Below, piece by piece: positions 1-7,678 of a stretch of DNA of 64,000 bases. How positions within the stretch are numbered: the stretch's first letter is position 1; each line of letters opens with the position of its first letter. A model generated the notes under the pieces. That model was not told the DNA's origin, made no database searches, and worked only from the letters and a program-made list of their open reading frames with translations. The translations under genes were made by a program, and so were the position numbers. The stretch is from Nocardia miyunensis NBRC 108239 (GTDB lineage: Bacteria > Actinomycetota > Actinomycetes > Mycobacteriales > Mycobacteriaceae): the NCBI RefSeq assembly GCF_001613065.1, contig NZ_BDBQ01000048.1, positions 90,592 to 154,591 on the forward strand. The letters are read 5' to 3'.

Positions 1-544
1 GGCGCGCGGTGAACTCGCTGACCCCCACCAAGCCCACGGCCAGTATTCTGGCTCGCTGGGGATCGAGCCCGGAATCATGCGCCACCACGTCGAACACCGC
101 GTCGACACATGCCTCTTTCGCCCGATCGATCTGCCACTGGACCGACGGCTCGTCGACCACGCTCGACTCGAAGACCATCCGGAAGCCTTCTACCTCGTCG
201 TCGACGAAGTCGAAGTAGGCCTGCACGGCGGCGCGAACGCGCTGTTGATTGTCGGTTGTCGAGCACAGTGCCGCACGCACACTCGACATCAGCGCCTCGA
301 GGTGACTCTGCAGCACCTCGAGGTACAGGTCCAGCTTGCTCGGGAAATAGTCGTACAGCACCGGTTTGCTGAAACCGGCGCGCCGGCAGACGTCGTCGAC
401 GGTGGTGGCGTGGTAGCCCCGCGTCGCGAACACCGCGCCGGCCGCGGCGAGAAAGTGCTGTCGGCGCACGACACGGGACACCCGCGGCCTGCGTTTTCCC
501 GCGGGCAGCGCCGTATCCGCTGCCCGATCGATGAGGTCGGTCAT
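1..544 (-). CDS. TetR-family transcriptional regulator (C-terminus cut by window edge)
   Basis: About 181 codons are visible before the gene runs off the left edge. The N-terminal third is a typical TetR helix-turn-helix: a helix with FATRGYHATTVDDVCRRAG followed by a recognition helix and the family hallmark VLYDYFPSKLDLY. The rest is the helical ligand-binding domain, which has no recognisable substrate signature. I chose the ATG at 544; an in-frame ATG at 559 is an alternative. It is transcribed away from the alpha/beta hydrolase at 812, so the 545-811 region is a divergent promoter and holds an AACGATCGTT-type palindrome. Whether this regulator or one of the paralogues further right binds that site cannot be told from sequence. 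Confidence 0.85.
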   Translation of the reverse strand, partial: MTDLIDRAADTALPAGKRRPRVSRVVRRQHFLAAAGAVFATRGYHATTVDDVCRRAGFSKPVLYDYFPSKLDLYLEVLQSHLEALMSSVRAALCSTTDNQQRVRAAVQAYFDFVDDEVEGFRMVFESSVVDEPSVQWQIDRAKEACVDAVFDVVAHDSGLDPQRARILAVGLVGVSEFTAR

Positions 545-764
545 TTCGGCACACCCCATGGCTTCCGACGGAGAGGCGCACACGCCCATCCACCGATTGT
601 GAACGAATCTTGACGTACGTGCTCAGCCTATCATAATATTGAGATTTACTGGATCATAAATTGGAAGTGGTGATGGACAGCCATTCCCGCAACGGGATTC
701 ACTCGGCCGGTAGGTGTGTCACAGTTCGTGCATACCCCCTGCCACACCCGCACGGATAACATGG

Positions 765-780
765 TTGAACGATCGTTTAT
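765..780. promoter_or_regulatory. Class B palindromic operator (AACGATCGTT core)
   Basis: TTGAACGATCGTTTAT has the perfect 10-bp palindrome AACGATCGTT at its centre, about 35 bp before the ATG at 812. The same core stands before CCO1 (7599), an acyl-CoA dehydrogenase (47511) and another (56761), and a near copy lies before CCO2 (59998). Inferred to be a TetR-type operator. Confidence 0.6.
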
Positions 781-811
781 CACCCTGGCACAGCATCAAG
801 GAGCTCGACCA

Positions 812-1702
812 ATGACGTACCGAGCACTTCGAGCCGATTCCCCCTGGACAGCGGTCGACTGGACTTCGTTCACCCGTGAAGTGCAGTTCCGCGGCCGGCG
901 CTTGCGCTACGTCGATGTGGGCAGCGGAACCCCGATCCTGCTGGTGCACGGCCTCGGCGGGTCCTGGCAGACGTGGCTGGAGAACCTTCCGGCGCTGAGT
1001 TCGCGGTACCGGGTGATCGCGGTCGATCTTCCGGGATTCGGCCAGTCGCAGCCGCTACCGCAGCCGGTGACCATCGATGATCTCGTCGGATCGCTCACCG
1101 CGCTCCTCGATGAGCTCGACATCGGGCAAGCCGTCGTCATCGGGCATTCGCTGGGTGGACTGGTCAGCATGCGACTGGCCGACGCACATCCAGATCGAGT
1201 GCGGCGGTTGATCCTGCTGTCCTCCGGCGGGGCGCCACTCGGCGAGGCTCGCCTGGCCGCCATCAATCTCGGTTTCACCGCCTTCAACGCCCTTTTCGCG
1301 CTGCCCGGCGTACCCGGACTGATCGCCCGGCGCCGGATGCTGCGGCGTACGCTGCTGCGCGGCTTCACCTCCGATCCGGATTCGCTGGCTCCCCAGCTGG
1401 CCGCCGAAGTCATCCCGGCGATGCGTGCGCCCGGGTTCAAGGCGGCGATCTCGGCCGGGGTCCGGGCGAACCGTGTGATGAACCCGGCACGCATCACGTG
1501 TCCGGTACTGGTGATCTGGGGCGAGAACGACCGTATCCTGCCCCTGGCCGCCGCCACCGAACTCGTCGACAACCTCGCCGACGCCCGGCTGGAGGTCATC
1601 GAAGGCGTCGGCCACTGCGCAATGTTCGAGAGCCCGGCCGTCTTCAACGCGATCGTGCTGCACTATCTCGAGGAAGCGCACACCCGCCCGTGGGTGTCAT
1701 AG
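812..1702 (+). CDS. Alpha/beta hydrolase
   Basis: A 296-residue alpha/beta-hydrolase-fold protein. It shows the oxyanion HG motif (LLVHGLGGSWQTW), the nucleophile elbow GHSLGG, an acidic residue in WGENDRILP and the C-terminal catalytic His in GVGHCAMFES, so the Ser-Asp-His triad is complete. Length and motif order fit the ester/C-C-bond hydrolase group that includes meta-cleavage-product hydrolases; the substrate is unknown. I chose ATG 812 because AAGGAG lies just upstream; a longer reading from 716 would run through the operator at 765-780. The gene stands alone, divergent from the TetR at the left edge, and ends at a strong hairpin. A second hydrolase of the same fold lies at 24793-25590. 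Confidence 0.88.
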   Translation: MTYRALRADSPWTAVDWTSFTREVQFRGRRLRYVDVGSGTPILLVHGLGGSWQTWLENLPALSSRYRVIAVDLPGFGQSQPLPQPVTIDDLVGSLTALLDELDIGQAVVIGHSLGGLVSMRLADAHPDRVRRLILLSSGGAPLGEARLAAINLGFTAFNALFALPGVPGLIARRRMLRRTLLRGFTSDPDSLAPQLAAEVIPAMRAPGFKAAISAGVRANRVMNPARITCPVLVIWGENDRILPLAAATELVDNLADARLEVIEGVGHCAMFESPAVFNAIVLHYLEEAHTRPWVS

Positions 1703-1738
1703 TCCCGATCAGCACGGCGGCTCGGGCCGACGGCCGCG

Positions 1739-1779
1739 GTCCTACGCGCCGAGCCGACATGTGGCCAGGCGCGTAGGAC
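1739..1779. terminator. Hairpin between convergent genes
   Basis: GTCCTACGCGCC at 1739-1750 is the exact reverse complement of GGCGCGTAGGAC at 1768-1779, giving a 12-bp stem with a 17-base loop. It sits between the convergent hydrolase and membrane-protein genes and probably ends transcription in both directions. There is no long T-run. Confidence 0.6.
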
Positions 1780-1787
1780 TGTCTATT

Positions 1788-2552
1788 TCACGCCGATGCC
1801 GGAGCGTGGCGCGGTAAGGCGCCGTCCGGGCGCACATCGGGCCTGCGCCAGGAGCTGAACGGAGCCGCGGTGCGGGACACCTGCCGGAGGTGGGCCGCAC
1901 TCCACACGATCGATATGACACAGATCAGCACATACCAGACGGAGTGGAAGAAGCCGCCGCCGAACAGGAAGATCGATGTGATCGAGTACATCACCGCCAT
2001 GACGGTGAAGGCGATCCATTCGAGCACCGACTGACCCCTGCCGTCGGGATGGCGCATCAGCAGCGAACTGCCCGACGGGCCACCCCACATCAACGTCCCC
2101 ATGAACGAGATCAGGTACAGATCGTCGGCGAACGCTCCCTTGAGCAACGCCCAGCTGATCACCCCGGCGGCCAGCGCGCCGCCGACCCGCAACGCGTGCA
2201 TCGGCATCGACTGCCCGGGCGAGAGTTCGTCGCGCCCGTACAGCACGGTCTGGACCGCGTACACGCACTCGGACAGGAAGGTGACGATGATCGCGAACCA
2301 GAACAGCTCCATGAACCAGTGGTGGTACTGGTGGAACCATTTGCCGAATTGCAGCAGATAGGAACCGTCATGTGGCCACCACAGCGCCGTCATCCACAGC
2401 GCCATCGGGTACACCCGGTCGCGGCGGCCCATCCGGGCCGCCTCGATGAAGAAGACGAACATCGCGATGATCGACACACCACCGATCACCACCACCGGCA
2501 CGGCATGGTCGGTGATGGCCTGCAACGTCGGCCCGGGTTGATACGTATTCAC
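1788..2552 (-). CDS. Multi-pass membrane protein with WFHxxHHWF motif (copy 1)
   Basis: A 254-residue protein with about seven hydrophobic segments and no family I can name. Its notable part is a His/acid-rich stretch near residues 55-85: WWPHDGSYLLQF, then KWFHQYHHWFMELFW, then ECVYA and a GRDE turn. The protein at 51346-52149 repeats the same pattern (W-x2-HD, WFHxxHHWFxELFW, LLECVxxxQ, GRxEyxP), so the two are paralogues and these residues are probably functional, perhaps metal binding or catalysis in the membrane. Small 7-TM proteins of this size include membrane-bound terpene cyclases of the Pyr4 type, but I see no clear Pyr4 signature. Start is GTG at 2552, about 65 bp after the aldehyde dehydrogenase stop on the same strand. 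Confidence 0.7.
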   Translation of the reverse strand: MNTYQPGPTLQAITDHAVPVVVIGGVSIIAMFVFFIEAARMGRRDRVYPMALWMTALWWPHDGSYLLQFGKWFHQYHHWFMELFWFAIIVTFLSECVYAVQTVLYGRDELSPGQSMPMHALRVGGALAAGVISWALLKGAFADDLYLISFMGTLMWGGPSGSSLLMRHPDGRGQSVLEWIAFTVMAVMYSITSIFLFGGGFFHSVWYVLICVISIVWSAAHLRQVSRTAAPFSSWRRPDVRPDGALPRHAPASA

Positions 2553-2616
2553 AACCTGCCCAATCTATTTCACGCGCGGCCCGTGCCATCCGCACAGGCC
2601 GGGAAGGTCGCGCCGA

Positions 2617-4191
2617 CTACTCAGCGCCGGGGCGCTTGCCGAGCCGGCGCTTCCAATCGTGCATCCCCAGCAAGCGGATCATGCGATCGGTAAGGCGAGC
2701 CTTGCTGGCGGTGTAGGGATACCAGTGCAATTCGGTCTTGAGCGAGACTCGCTCGCTGACGAACGCCTGCTTACGGCAGTACTTCAGAATCGCGTTCGGG
2801 CCACCGAACCGAGCGCCGATACCCGATTCCTTCCATCCGCCCATGGGCAGCGGGAACTGGAAGACATGTGCCAGCGCGTTGTTGACCGAAACGCCGCCGG
2901 CCTCGATTCGACGGGCGATCCGCTCTCCGCGGGCACGCGACGCGGTCCACACACTTGCGCCCAAACCGTAGGGGGAGTCGTTGGCCAGGCGGATGGCCTC
3001 CTCTTCGTCGGCCACCTTCATGACCGGGAGGGTCGGACCGAAGGTCTCCTCCATCATGCACTCCATGGAGTGATCGACGTCGACCAGGACCGTCGGCGGA
3101 TAGAACAGGCCCTTGTCCGCGCGCTTGCCGCCGGTCAGCGCCTTGGCTCCCTTGGCAAGCGCGCCGTCGACCTGGCGCTCCACGAGCTCGAGCTGGGCCT
3201 CGGTCGCCATCGCGCCGATCTCCGCCTCGAAGGCCTCCTGCGGGTCCGAGCCCTGGCGCAGCTTGCCGACCTCGGTGGTCAGTTTGGACACGAACGCGTC
3301 GTACGCCGGGGCCTCGACGTAGATCCGCTCCACGGCGATACAGGACTGGCCGGCGTTGAACAGCCCACCCCAGATCGCGCCCTTGACCGCGCGATCGAGG
3401 TCCGCATCCGCCAGCACGATCATCGGGTCCTTGCCACCGAGCTCGAGGCTGGCCGGGATGAGCCGCTCCGCGGCGCGGATCCCGACCGCCCGGCCGGTGC
3501 GGACCGAGCCGGTGAACTGGATCATATCGACCACGTCCACCACCGCGGCGCCGGTCGGTCCGAGCCCGGTCGCGCAGCCGAGCACCGGCGGTGCGCCGAT
3601 CTCCTCGTTCCACCCGCGCACCATCTCCGCCCATGCCAGCGGGGTGACTTCCGAGGGCTTGGTCAGCACCGCCGCACCGGCCATGAGCGCCGGCGGCACG
3701 TCCATCATCGGCATGCCCAGCGGATAGTTCCACGGCGTAATGATGCCGACCAGCTGGTGCGGACGGTGGAAGACCTTGAGTTCCTTCGTCAGCGAAGCCG
3801 GACCGTGCGGACGTCGCGTCTGATCGGCGAGGAATTTCGCGCCGTTCTTGGTGTAGTAGTTGATCACCTCGACCGCGACCATCGTCTCGATCTTGGTGTC
3901 ACCCCAGGACTTGCCGGTCTCCTGTTGCACGAGGCCGAGAATGCGCTGGTCGTTGTCCATCAACCAGTTCAGCCAATTGTGCAGGTGGCGGGCTCGCCCG
4001 GCCGGGCCCAGGGCCTCCCACGCGGGCTGCGCGGCGCGCAGGCGAGCCGCCAGGTCGGCCACCTCGGCGGGGGTCATATCGGGCGGCGTGCCCACCACCG
4101 CTCCGGTGGCGGGATTTCGCACCTCGAATTCGGCGTTCGCGCGTCCGTTCACGGCTGCGCCGGACCGTTCGATGCCCACCTCAGTAGCCAT
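2617..4191 (-). CDS. NAD(P)-dependent aldehyde dehydrogenase
   Basis: A 524-residue aldehyde dehydrogenase, oxidising an aldehyde to its carboxylic acid. All active-site elements are present: PWNYP (Asn155), KPSE (Lys178), FTGS at about 226-229, ELGGKDP (Glu250) and the nucleophile in NAGQSC (Cys284). Overall it resembles the succinate-semialdehyde dehydrogenase branch, although its substrate here is more likely a hydrophobic aldehyde. It is first among minus-strand genes that include a ferredoxin reductase, ferredoxin and P450, and dioxygenase CCO1, whose reaction makes aldehydes, lies 3.5 kb away. The stop of the reductase gene is about 25 bp upstream, so it probably shares that transcript. 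ATG 4191 has a GGAG-type ribosome site. Confidence 0.93.
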   Translation of the reverse strand: MATEVGIERSGAAVNGRANAEFEVRNPATGAVVGTPPDMTPAEVADLAARLRAAQPAWEALGPAGRARHLHNWLNWLMDNDQRILGLVQQETGKSWGDTKIETMVAVEVINYYTKNGAKFLADQTRRPHGPASLTKELKVFHRPHQLVGIITPWNYPLGMPMMDVPPALMAGAAVLTKPSEVTPLAWAEMVRGWNEEIGAPPVLGCATGLGPTGAAVVDVVDMIQFTGSVRTGRAVGIRAAERLIPASLELGGKDPMIVLADADLDRAVKGAIWGGLFNAGQSCIAVERIYVEAPAYDAFVSKLTTEVGKLRQGSDPQEAFEAEIGAMATEAQLELVERQVDGALAKGAKALTGGKRADKGLFYPPTVLVDVDHSMECMMEETFGPTLPVMKVADEEEAIRLANDSPYGLGASVWTASRARGERIARRIEAGGVSVNNALAHVFQFPLPMGGWKESGIGARFGGPNAILKYCRKQAFVSERVSLKTELHWYPYTASKARLTDRMIRLLGMHDWKRRLGKRPGAE

Positions 4192-4216
4192 TTGCGTACT
4201 CTCCTAGGTCCACCCG

Positions 4217-5377
4217 CTAGGCGGGGACTGACGCCAGTCGGCGCTGGTAACCGATGATGGCGCGGTTCTTGTTGAAGACGACCGCGCCCACGAGCCGGTC
4301 GTCGCGATATGCCTCCACCACGAGCGCCGGGCGATCGGCGTCGTCCTCGATTACGACATATCGGTTCGCCGCGCGCAGGTAGCCCGCGGATTTGATCTTC
4401 ACGTCGTACTGGTCCGACCAGCAGGTCGGCACGGAGCGCAGCGGTGTCCGCTCGCCGGGGGCGGCGAGCAGGTTGGCCGCACCGGTGGCGGCCATGTCCC
4501 GGGCGTTGGTCCAGTGTTCGATGCAGGCGACGCCGTCACCGTCGGGATGCGGCCAGGAAGCGATATCGCCGACCGCGATGACGTTGTCGGTGCCGACGGC
4601 GAAGCAGAACTCGTCGCAGACCACCGTGCCCGCCGACAGCTCTACGCCCGAGTCCCGCAGCCACTCGGAATTCGGCAGCGAACCGATGGCGATCAGAACC
4701 TGGTCGGCCGCGATGCGCTCACCATTGCCGAGCACGACGGCCTCGACCCGTCCGTCGCCCTCGATCGCGGCGACGGTGCTGTCCATGCGCAAGCGCACGC
4801 CCCGGCCTTCGTGCAGCTGCGCCGCGCGCAGGCCGGCCTCGGGCCCGAGCACCGGCATCGGGTACTGACCGACGTCGATCAGCGTGACCTCCTCGACGCC
4901 CTGTTCCCGCAGCGTCGCGGCGACCTCGCAGCCGATGAAACCCCCACCGACGATCGCGACCCGGGTATCCGCGGCGATGGTGTCCCGGAAGGTCAGCGCG
5001 TCGTCGAGCGAGCGGAGCGTGTGCACCCCGGCCAGCGCCTGACCCGGCCATTCCCGGGCCCGGCGGCCGGTGGCGATCACCAGGCCGTCGTACCCGATCC
5101 GGGTGCCATCGGACAGCGCGACCTCGCGCCCGGCGGTATCCAAGCCCACCGCGGGACGGCCGAGCTCCCACGTGATGTCGAGCGTGTCGACCGGGAAGAA
5201 GCACTGCTCGGCGGACAGCTGCCCGCCGAGCAGCTGCTTGGACAGCGGAGGCCGGTCGTACGGCTGATGCCGCTCGTCCCCGACGACGACGAGTTCACCT
5301 TCGAAGCCGTTGCGGCGCAAGGCTTCCGCCGTGCGGTGACCGGCCAGCCCGGCACCCACTATGACGATCCGGCGCAC
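4217..5377 (-). CDS. FAD-dependent ferredoxin reductase
   Basis: A 386-residue flavoprotein that would pass electrons from NAD(P)H to the ferredoxin encoded just upstream. Two Rossmann motifs are visible: GAGLAG for FAD at residues 8-13 and GGGFIG for the pyridine nucleotide at 144-149; the ATG (IATGR) and GD (AVGDIASWP) motifs follow. The YDRPPLSK segment is typical of the rhodocoxin/putidaredoxin reductase group. It starts 4 bp after the ferredoxin stop and precedes the aldehyde dehydrogenase, so ferredoxin, reductase and dehydrogenase look co-transcribed with the P450. Confidence 0.93.
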   Translation of the reverse strand: MRRIVIVGAGLAGHRTAEALRRNGFEGELVVVGDERHQPYDRPPLSKQLLGGQLSAEQCFFPVDTLDITWELGRPAVGLDTAGREVALSDGTRIGYDGLVIATGRRAREWPGQALAGVHTLRSLDDALTFRDTIAADTRVAIVGGGFIGCEVAATLREQGVEEVTLIDVGQYPMPVLGPEAGLRAAQLHEGRGVRLRMDSTVAAIEGDGRVEAVVLGNGERIAADQVLIAIGSLPNSEWLRDSGVELSAGTVVCDEFCFAVGTDNVIAVGDIASWPHPDGDGVACIEHWTNARDMAATGAANLLAAPGERTPLRSVPTCWSDQYDVKIKSAGYLRAANRYVVIEDDADRPALVVEAYRDDRLVGAVVFNKNRAIIGYQRRLASVPA

Positions 5378-5381
5378 CCGC

Positions 5382-5576
5382 TCAGTCCTCGATCTTCAGG
5401 GCCGCCACCGGGCAGAGCCGGACGGCTTCCTCGATCTGCGCGCGGTACTTCTCCTCCGGCGAGTCGTTCAGGATACGCACCACTTCGTCCTCGTCACCGA
5501 GGTCGAAGATGTCCGGGGCAGCGATGACGCAGTCGCCGTGCGCTGCACACAGGCCGGAGTCGACAGTGACTTTCAT
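5382..5576 (-). CDS. 3Fe-4S ferredoxin
   Basis: A 64-residue acidic ferredoxin. The cluster ligands are Cys10, Cys16 and Cys55 (CAAHGDC and RLCPVAAL); His13 stands where a 4Fe-4S protein would have a further Cys, which is the pattern of [3Fe-4S] ferredoxins that serve actinobacterial P450s. ATG 5576 gives the normal length for the family; longer readings would overlap the P450. It lies between the P450 (29 bp upstream) and the reductase (4 bp downstream), completing a class I P450 electron chain. Confidence 0.93.
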   Translation of the reverse strand: MKVTVDSGLCAAHGDCVIAAPDIFDLGDEDEVVRILNDSPEEKYRAQIEEAVRLCPVAALKIED

Positions 5577-5605
5577 TAGTTCTTCCTCTTGCTGCCCGAC
5601 TGCTG

Positions 5606-6847
5606 TCAGGCGGGTGTGATGGTTACGGGCAGTTCGTACACGCCGCGCGAATACGCGTCGCGGACGTAGTCGATGGGGCCGGCCGGCTTGATGTCCTTGG
5701 TGCGCTGGAACAATTCCTCCAGCAGGATCTTCATCTCCAGCGCGGCGACGTGCTTGCCGAGGCACTGATGCGGTCCGCGCCCGAAGCTCAAGTGCGGGTT
5801 CGGATCCCGGCTCAGGTCGAAGACATCGGGCTCGTGGAACGCGCGCGGGTCGAAGTTGCCCGCCGCGAACAGCATGAGCACGATGTCGCCCTCGGCGATG
5901 TGCTTGCCGTGCAGCTCATGGTCGGCGGTCGCGGTCCGGACCAGGTGCGTGAACGGCGAGGCGATCCGCACCATCTCCTGAATCGCGGTCGACGGGATGT
6001 CGTGCGCGTTCTCGCGCATGAACGCCATCTGCTCCGGGTTGCGCATCAGCTCGTGCATGCCGTGGCTCAGTGCGGTGCGCGTGCTCTCGGCCGCACCGCT
6101 GGCCAGCAGCGCCACATTGCCGATGATCTCGTCCTCCGACATGAGGCCCTCGTCGTGCGCCTGCACGATCTTGGACATCACGTCCTCACCCGGCTCATTG
6201 CGACGCAACTCGGCCAGCTCGGTCGCGTACACCATCAACTCGCCGATGGCTGCCATCACGTGGTCGAACGACGGTGTGATCCGGGTGTCGAACGGCGCTG
6301 CGAACGTGTCGACCCACGCGAAGAACTTCGCGCGATCCGCCTCGGGCACGCCGAGCACGTCACCGAGCGCCTGCATCGGCATCGCGTGGCCGATGTCGTG
6401 CACGAAGTTGAAGGTGCCCTTCTCCAGCGCCCGGTCGACGATCTCGACCGCGTAGGCGCGGAACTTCTCCTCGAGCTTCTTCACCATATTCGGCGTGAAG
6501 CCACGATTCATGGCCCCGCGGTTGCGCCGATGATCGTCGCCGGACAGCGAGAGCATCGCGGGCATGCCGCCGTAGACCGGGTCGATCGGGGTGACCTTCC
6601 ACATGTTCACCGAACCGCGATCGGTCGCGTAGAGCTCGGCGTTGCGGTCGACCTCCCAGATGTCGGCGTGCCGACTGACCACCCAGGCACGATCGATCAG
6701 CATGGGGTCGGAGAATTCCTGCAGATAGCAGGGCTCCTCTTCCCGCAGATACTCGTACTGGTCCAGCGGGAGCCCGAAAGTGGTCGGATCACCGTTGGCG
6801 TAGGTGTCCACTTCGAGGATCCGCAGATCCGGCCGGGCAGTCGTCAT
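5606..6847 (-). CDS. Cytochrome P450 monooxygenase
   Basis: A 413-residue soluble bacterial P450. The haem-binding loop LSFGRGPHQCLGKH places the thiolate ligand at Cys362; the K-helix ExxR is EMVR at 291-294. The I-helix reads ASGAAEST at 249-256, so the usual acid/Thr pair appears as Glu-Ser-Thr. The sequence resembles the lipid/terpenoid-oxidising CYPs of mycobacteria and rhodococci, but I cannot assign a family number. It is the first gene of a P450-ferredoxin-reductase-aldehyde dehydrogenase run. About 46 bp upstream of its start lies a class A TTTGAGAC operator (6893-6915), so it is probably repressed until substrate appears. Confidence 0.95.
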   Translation of the reverse strand: MTTARPDLRILEVDTYANGDPTTFGLPLDQYEYLREEEPCYLQEFSDPMLIDRAWVVSRHADIWEVDRNAELYATDRGSVNMWKVTPIDPVYGGMPAMLSLSGDDHRRNRGAMNRGFTPNMVKKLEEKFRAYAVEIVDRALEKGTFNFVHDIGHAMPMQALGDVLGVPEADRAKFFAWVDTFAAPFDTRITPSFDHVMAAIGELMVYATELAELRRNEPGEDVMSKIVQAHDEGLMSEDEIIGNVALLASGAAESTRTALSHGMHELMRNPEQMAFMRENAHDIPSTAIQEMVRIASPFTHLVRTATADHELHGKHIAEGDIVLMLFAAGNFDPRAFHEPDVFDLSRDPNPHLSFGRGPHQCLGKHVAALEMKILLEELFQRTKDIKPAGPIDYVRDAYSRGVYELPVTITPA

Positions 6848-6892
6848 TGTCCCTCAACCTCTTCTACATAGCTGATGTCGGATCCGGGCATA

Positions 6893-6915
6893 CTTATTAG
6901 CCTGACAGTCTCAAA
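6893..6915 (-). promoter_or_regulatory. Class A operator upstream of the P450
   Basis: Read on the minus strand the 23-mer starts TTTGAGACTGTCAGG and ends CTAATAAG. Its left half is the TTTGAGA(C/T) module repeated before at least eight other promoters in the window. It lies 46 bp before the P450 start. Confidence 0.55.
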
Positions 6916-6956
6916 ATTTACTCAGTTGGCCCGAATGTGTCAAGCGTCACTATTGG

Positions 6957-7370
6957 TCAGGCGTCGACGCCGATCGGGTGCTCCTCGCAGTACTTGCGGT
7001 ACTCGGCGAATGCCGGAGCGATAGCCGGAAGCATACCCAACAGTTTGGTAACCGGGCCATCGATCTTGACCTTGCGGCGCGCGACGGCCATCGGAATGTT
7101 CAGCTTCCCGAGCCAGAAGCCGTGCCCGTCGTCGGACGACATGGTCAGCACGAGCTCGGTGGGCTGCCCGAGAGCAGCGTCCCCCATGGTGACGACGGCA
7201 GGATTCTTGGTAGCGTCGAGCACGAAAGAAGCGTCCGGATCGGTGTAGTTCACCCGGAACGACGTGTTCGCGGCGACGAACTTCGGGCCGATCACCGGAT
7301 CGACCATCAGGGCCTGCAGATACGGACCGAAGTGACCGTACATTTGCTCGGCCGAACCGAAAATTGCCAT
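6957..7370 (-). CDS. SCP2-type sterol/lipid-binding protein
   Basis: A 137-residue protein of the SCP2 sterol-carrier fold. The segments FRVNYTDPDASFVLDA, MGDAALGQPTELVLTMSSDD, FWLGKLNIPMAVARRKVKIDG and the KLLGMLPAIAPAF helix match the hydrophobic-tunnel fold used to hold acyl or sterol-like ligands. Such proteins often accompany actinobacterial sterol and terpenoid pathways. I chose ATG 7370, preceded by AAGGAA on the minus strand; ATG 7388 is in frame but lacks a ribosome site. It lies about 110 bp upstream of the P450 on the same strand with its own class A operator at 7475-7497, so P450 and SCP2 genes probably respond to the same regulator. Confidence 0.85.
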   Translation of the reverse strand: MAIFGSAEQMYGHFGPYLQALMVDPVIGPKFVAANTSFRVNYTDPDASFVLDATKNPAVVTMGDAALGQPTELVLTMSSDDGHGFWLGKLNIPMAVARRKVKIDGPVTKLLGMLPAIAPAFAEYRKYCEEHPIGVDA

Positions 7371-7474
7371 CTTGGGGATTCCTTCCATCGACGAGTGCCC
7401 AGCCTTCGACCCGAAACGGTCTCCGGCACCGCGCGCGGAGTGCTCTTACACATCGAAGCCCCCGAGCCTGACAA

Positions 7475-7497
7475 GATACTAGCCTTGCTGTCTCAAA
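7475..7497 (-). promoter_or_regulatory. Class A operator upstream of the SCP2 gene
   Basis: Minus-strand 23-mer starting TTTGAGACAGCAAGG and ending CTAGTATC, about 105 bp before the SCP2 start. It shares the left half with the other class A sites and GGCTA in the right half with the P450 site. Confidence 0.55.
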
Positions 7498-7596
7498 AAT
7501 ACAACGGATTGCCGAATACGCCGATCGGAAGAACGATCTATCGCTCCGAGAATTCGGTAGTATTCCAACATATATGCAGGTAAAGTCGCACATACG

Positions 7597-7612
7597 AGAA
7601 CGATCGTTTACT
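7597..7612. promoter_or_regulatory. Class B operator upstream of CCO1
   Basis: AGAACGATCGTTTACT carries the perfect AACGATCGTT palindrome at 7599-7608, about 70 bp before the CCO1 start. The second dioxygenase gene, CCO2, has a related site at 59998, so both may be controlled by the same TetR protein(s). Confidence 0.6.
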
Positions 7613-7678
7613 ACAGACGAGAGGTTTGATACGTTGAGGGCACGCGCATCGCCGCGCGCGCTCTTTCGAGGAGGACTG

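Noticed and set aside
6893..7497. KstR/KstR2-type steroid operators near the P450 and SCP2 genes
   Set aside because: The known KstR motif is built on AAC...GTT and KstR2 on CAAG...CTTG half-sites. The observed TTTGAGAC elements do not match either.
7574..7678. Extended N-terminus of CCO1 from an ATG at 7574
   Set aside because: It would translate the class B operator and lacks a ribosome site; CCO2 begins at the equivalent of 7679.
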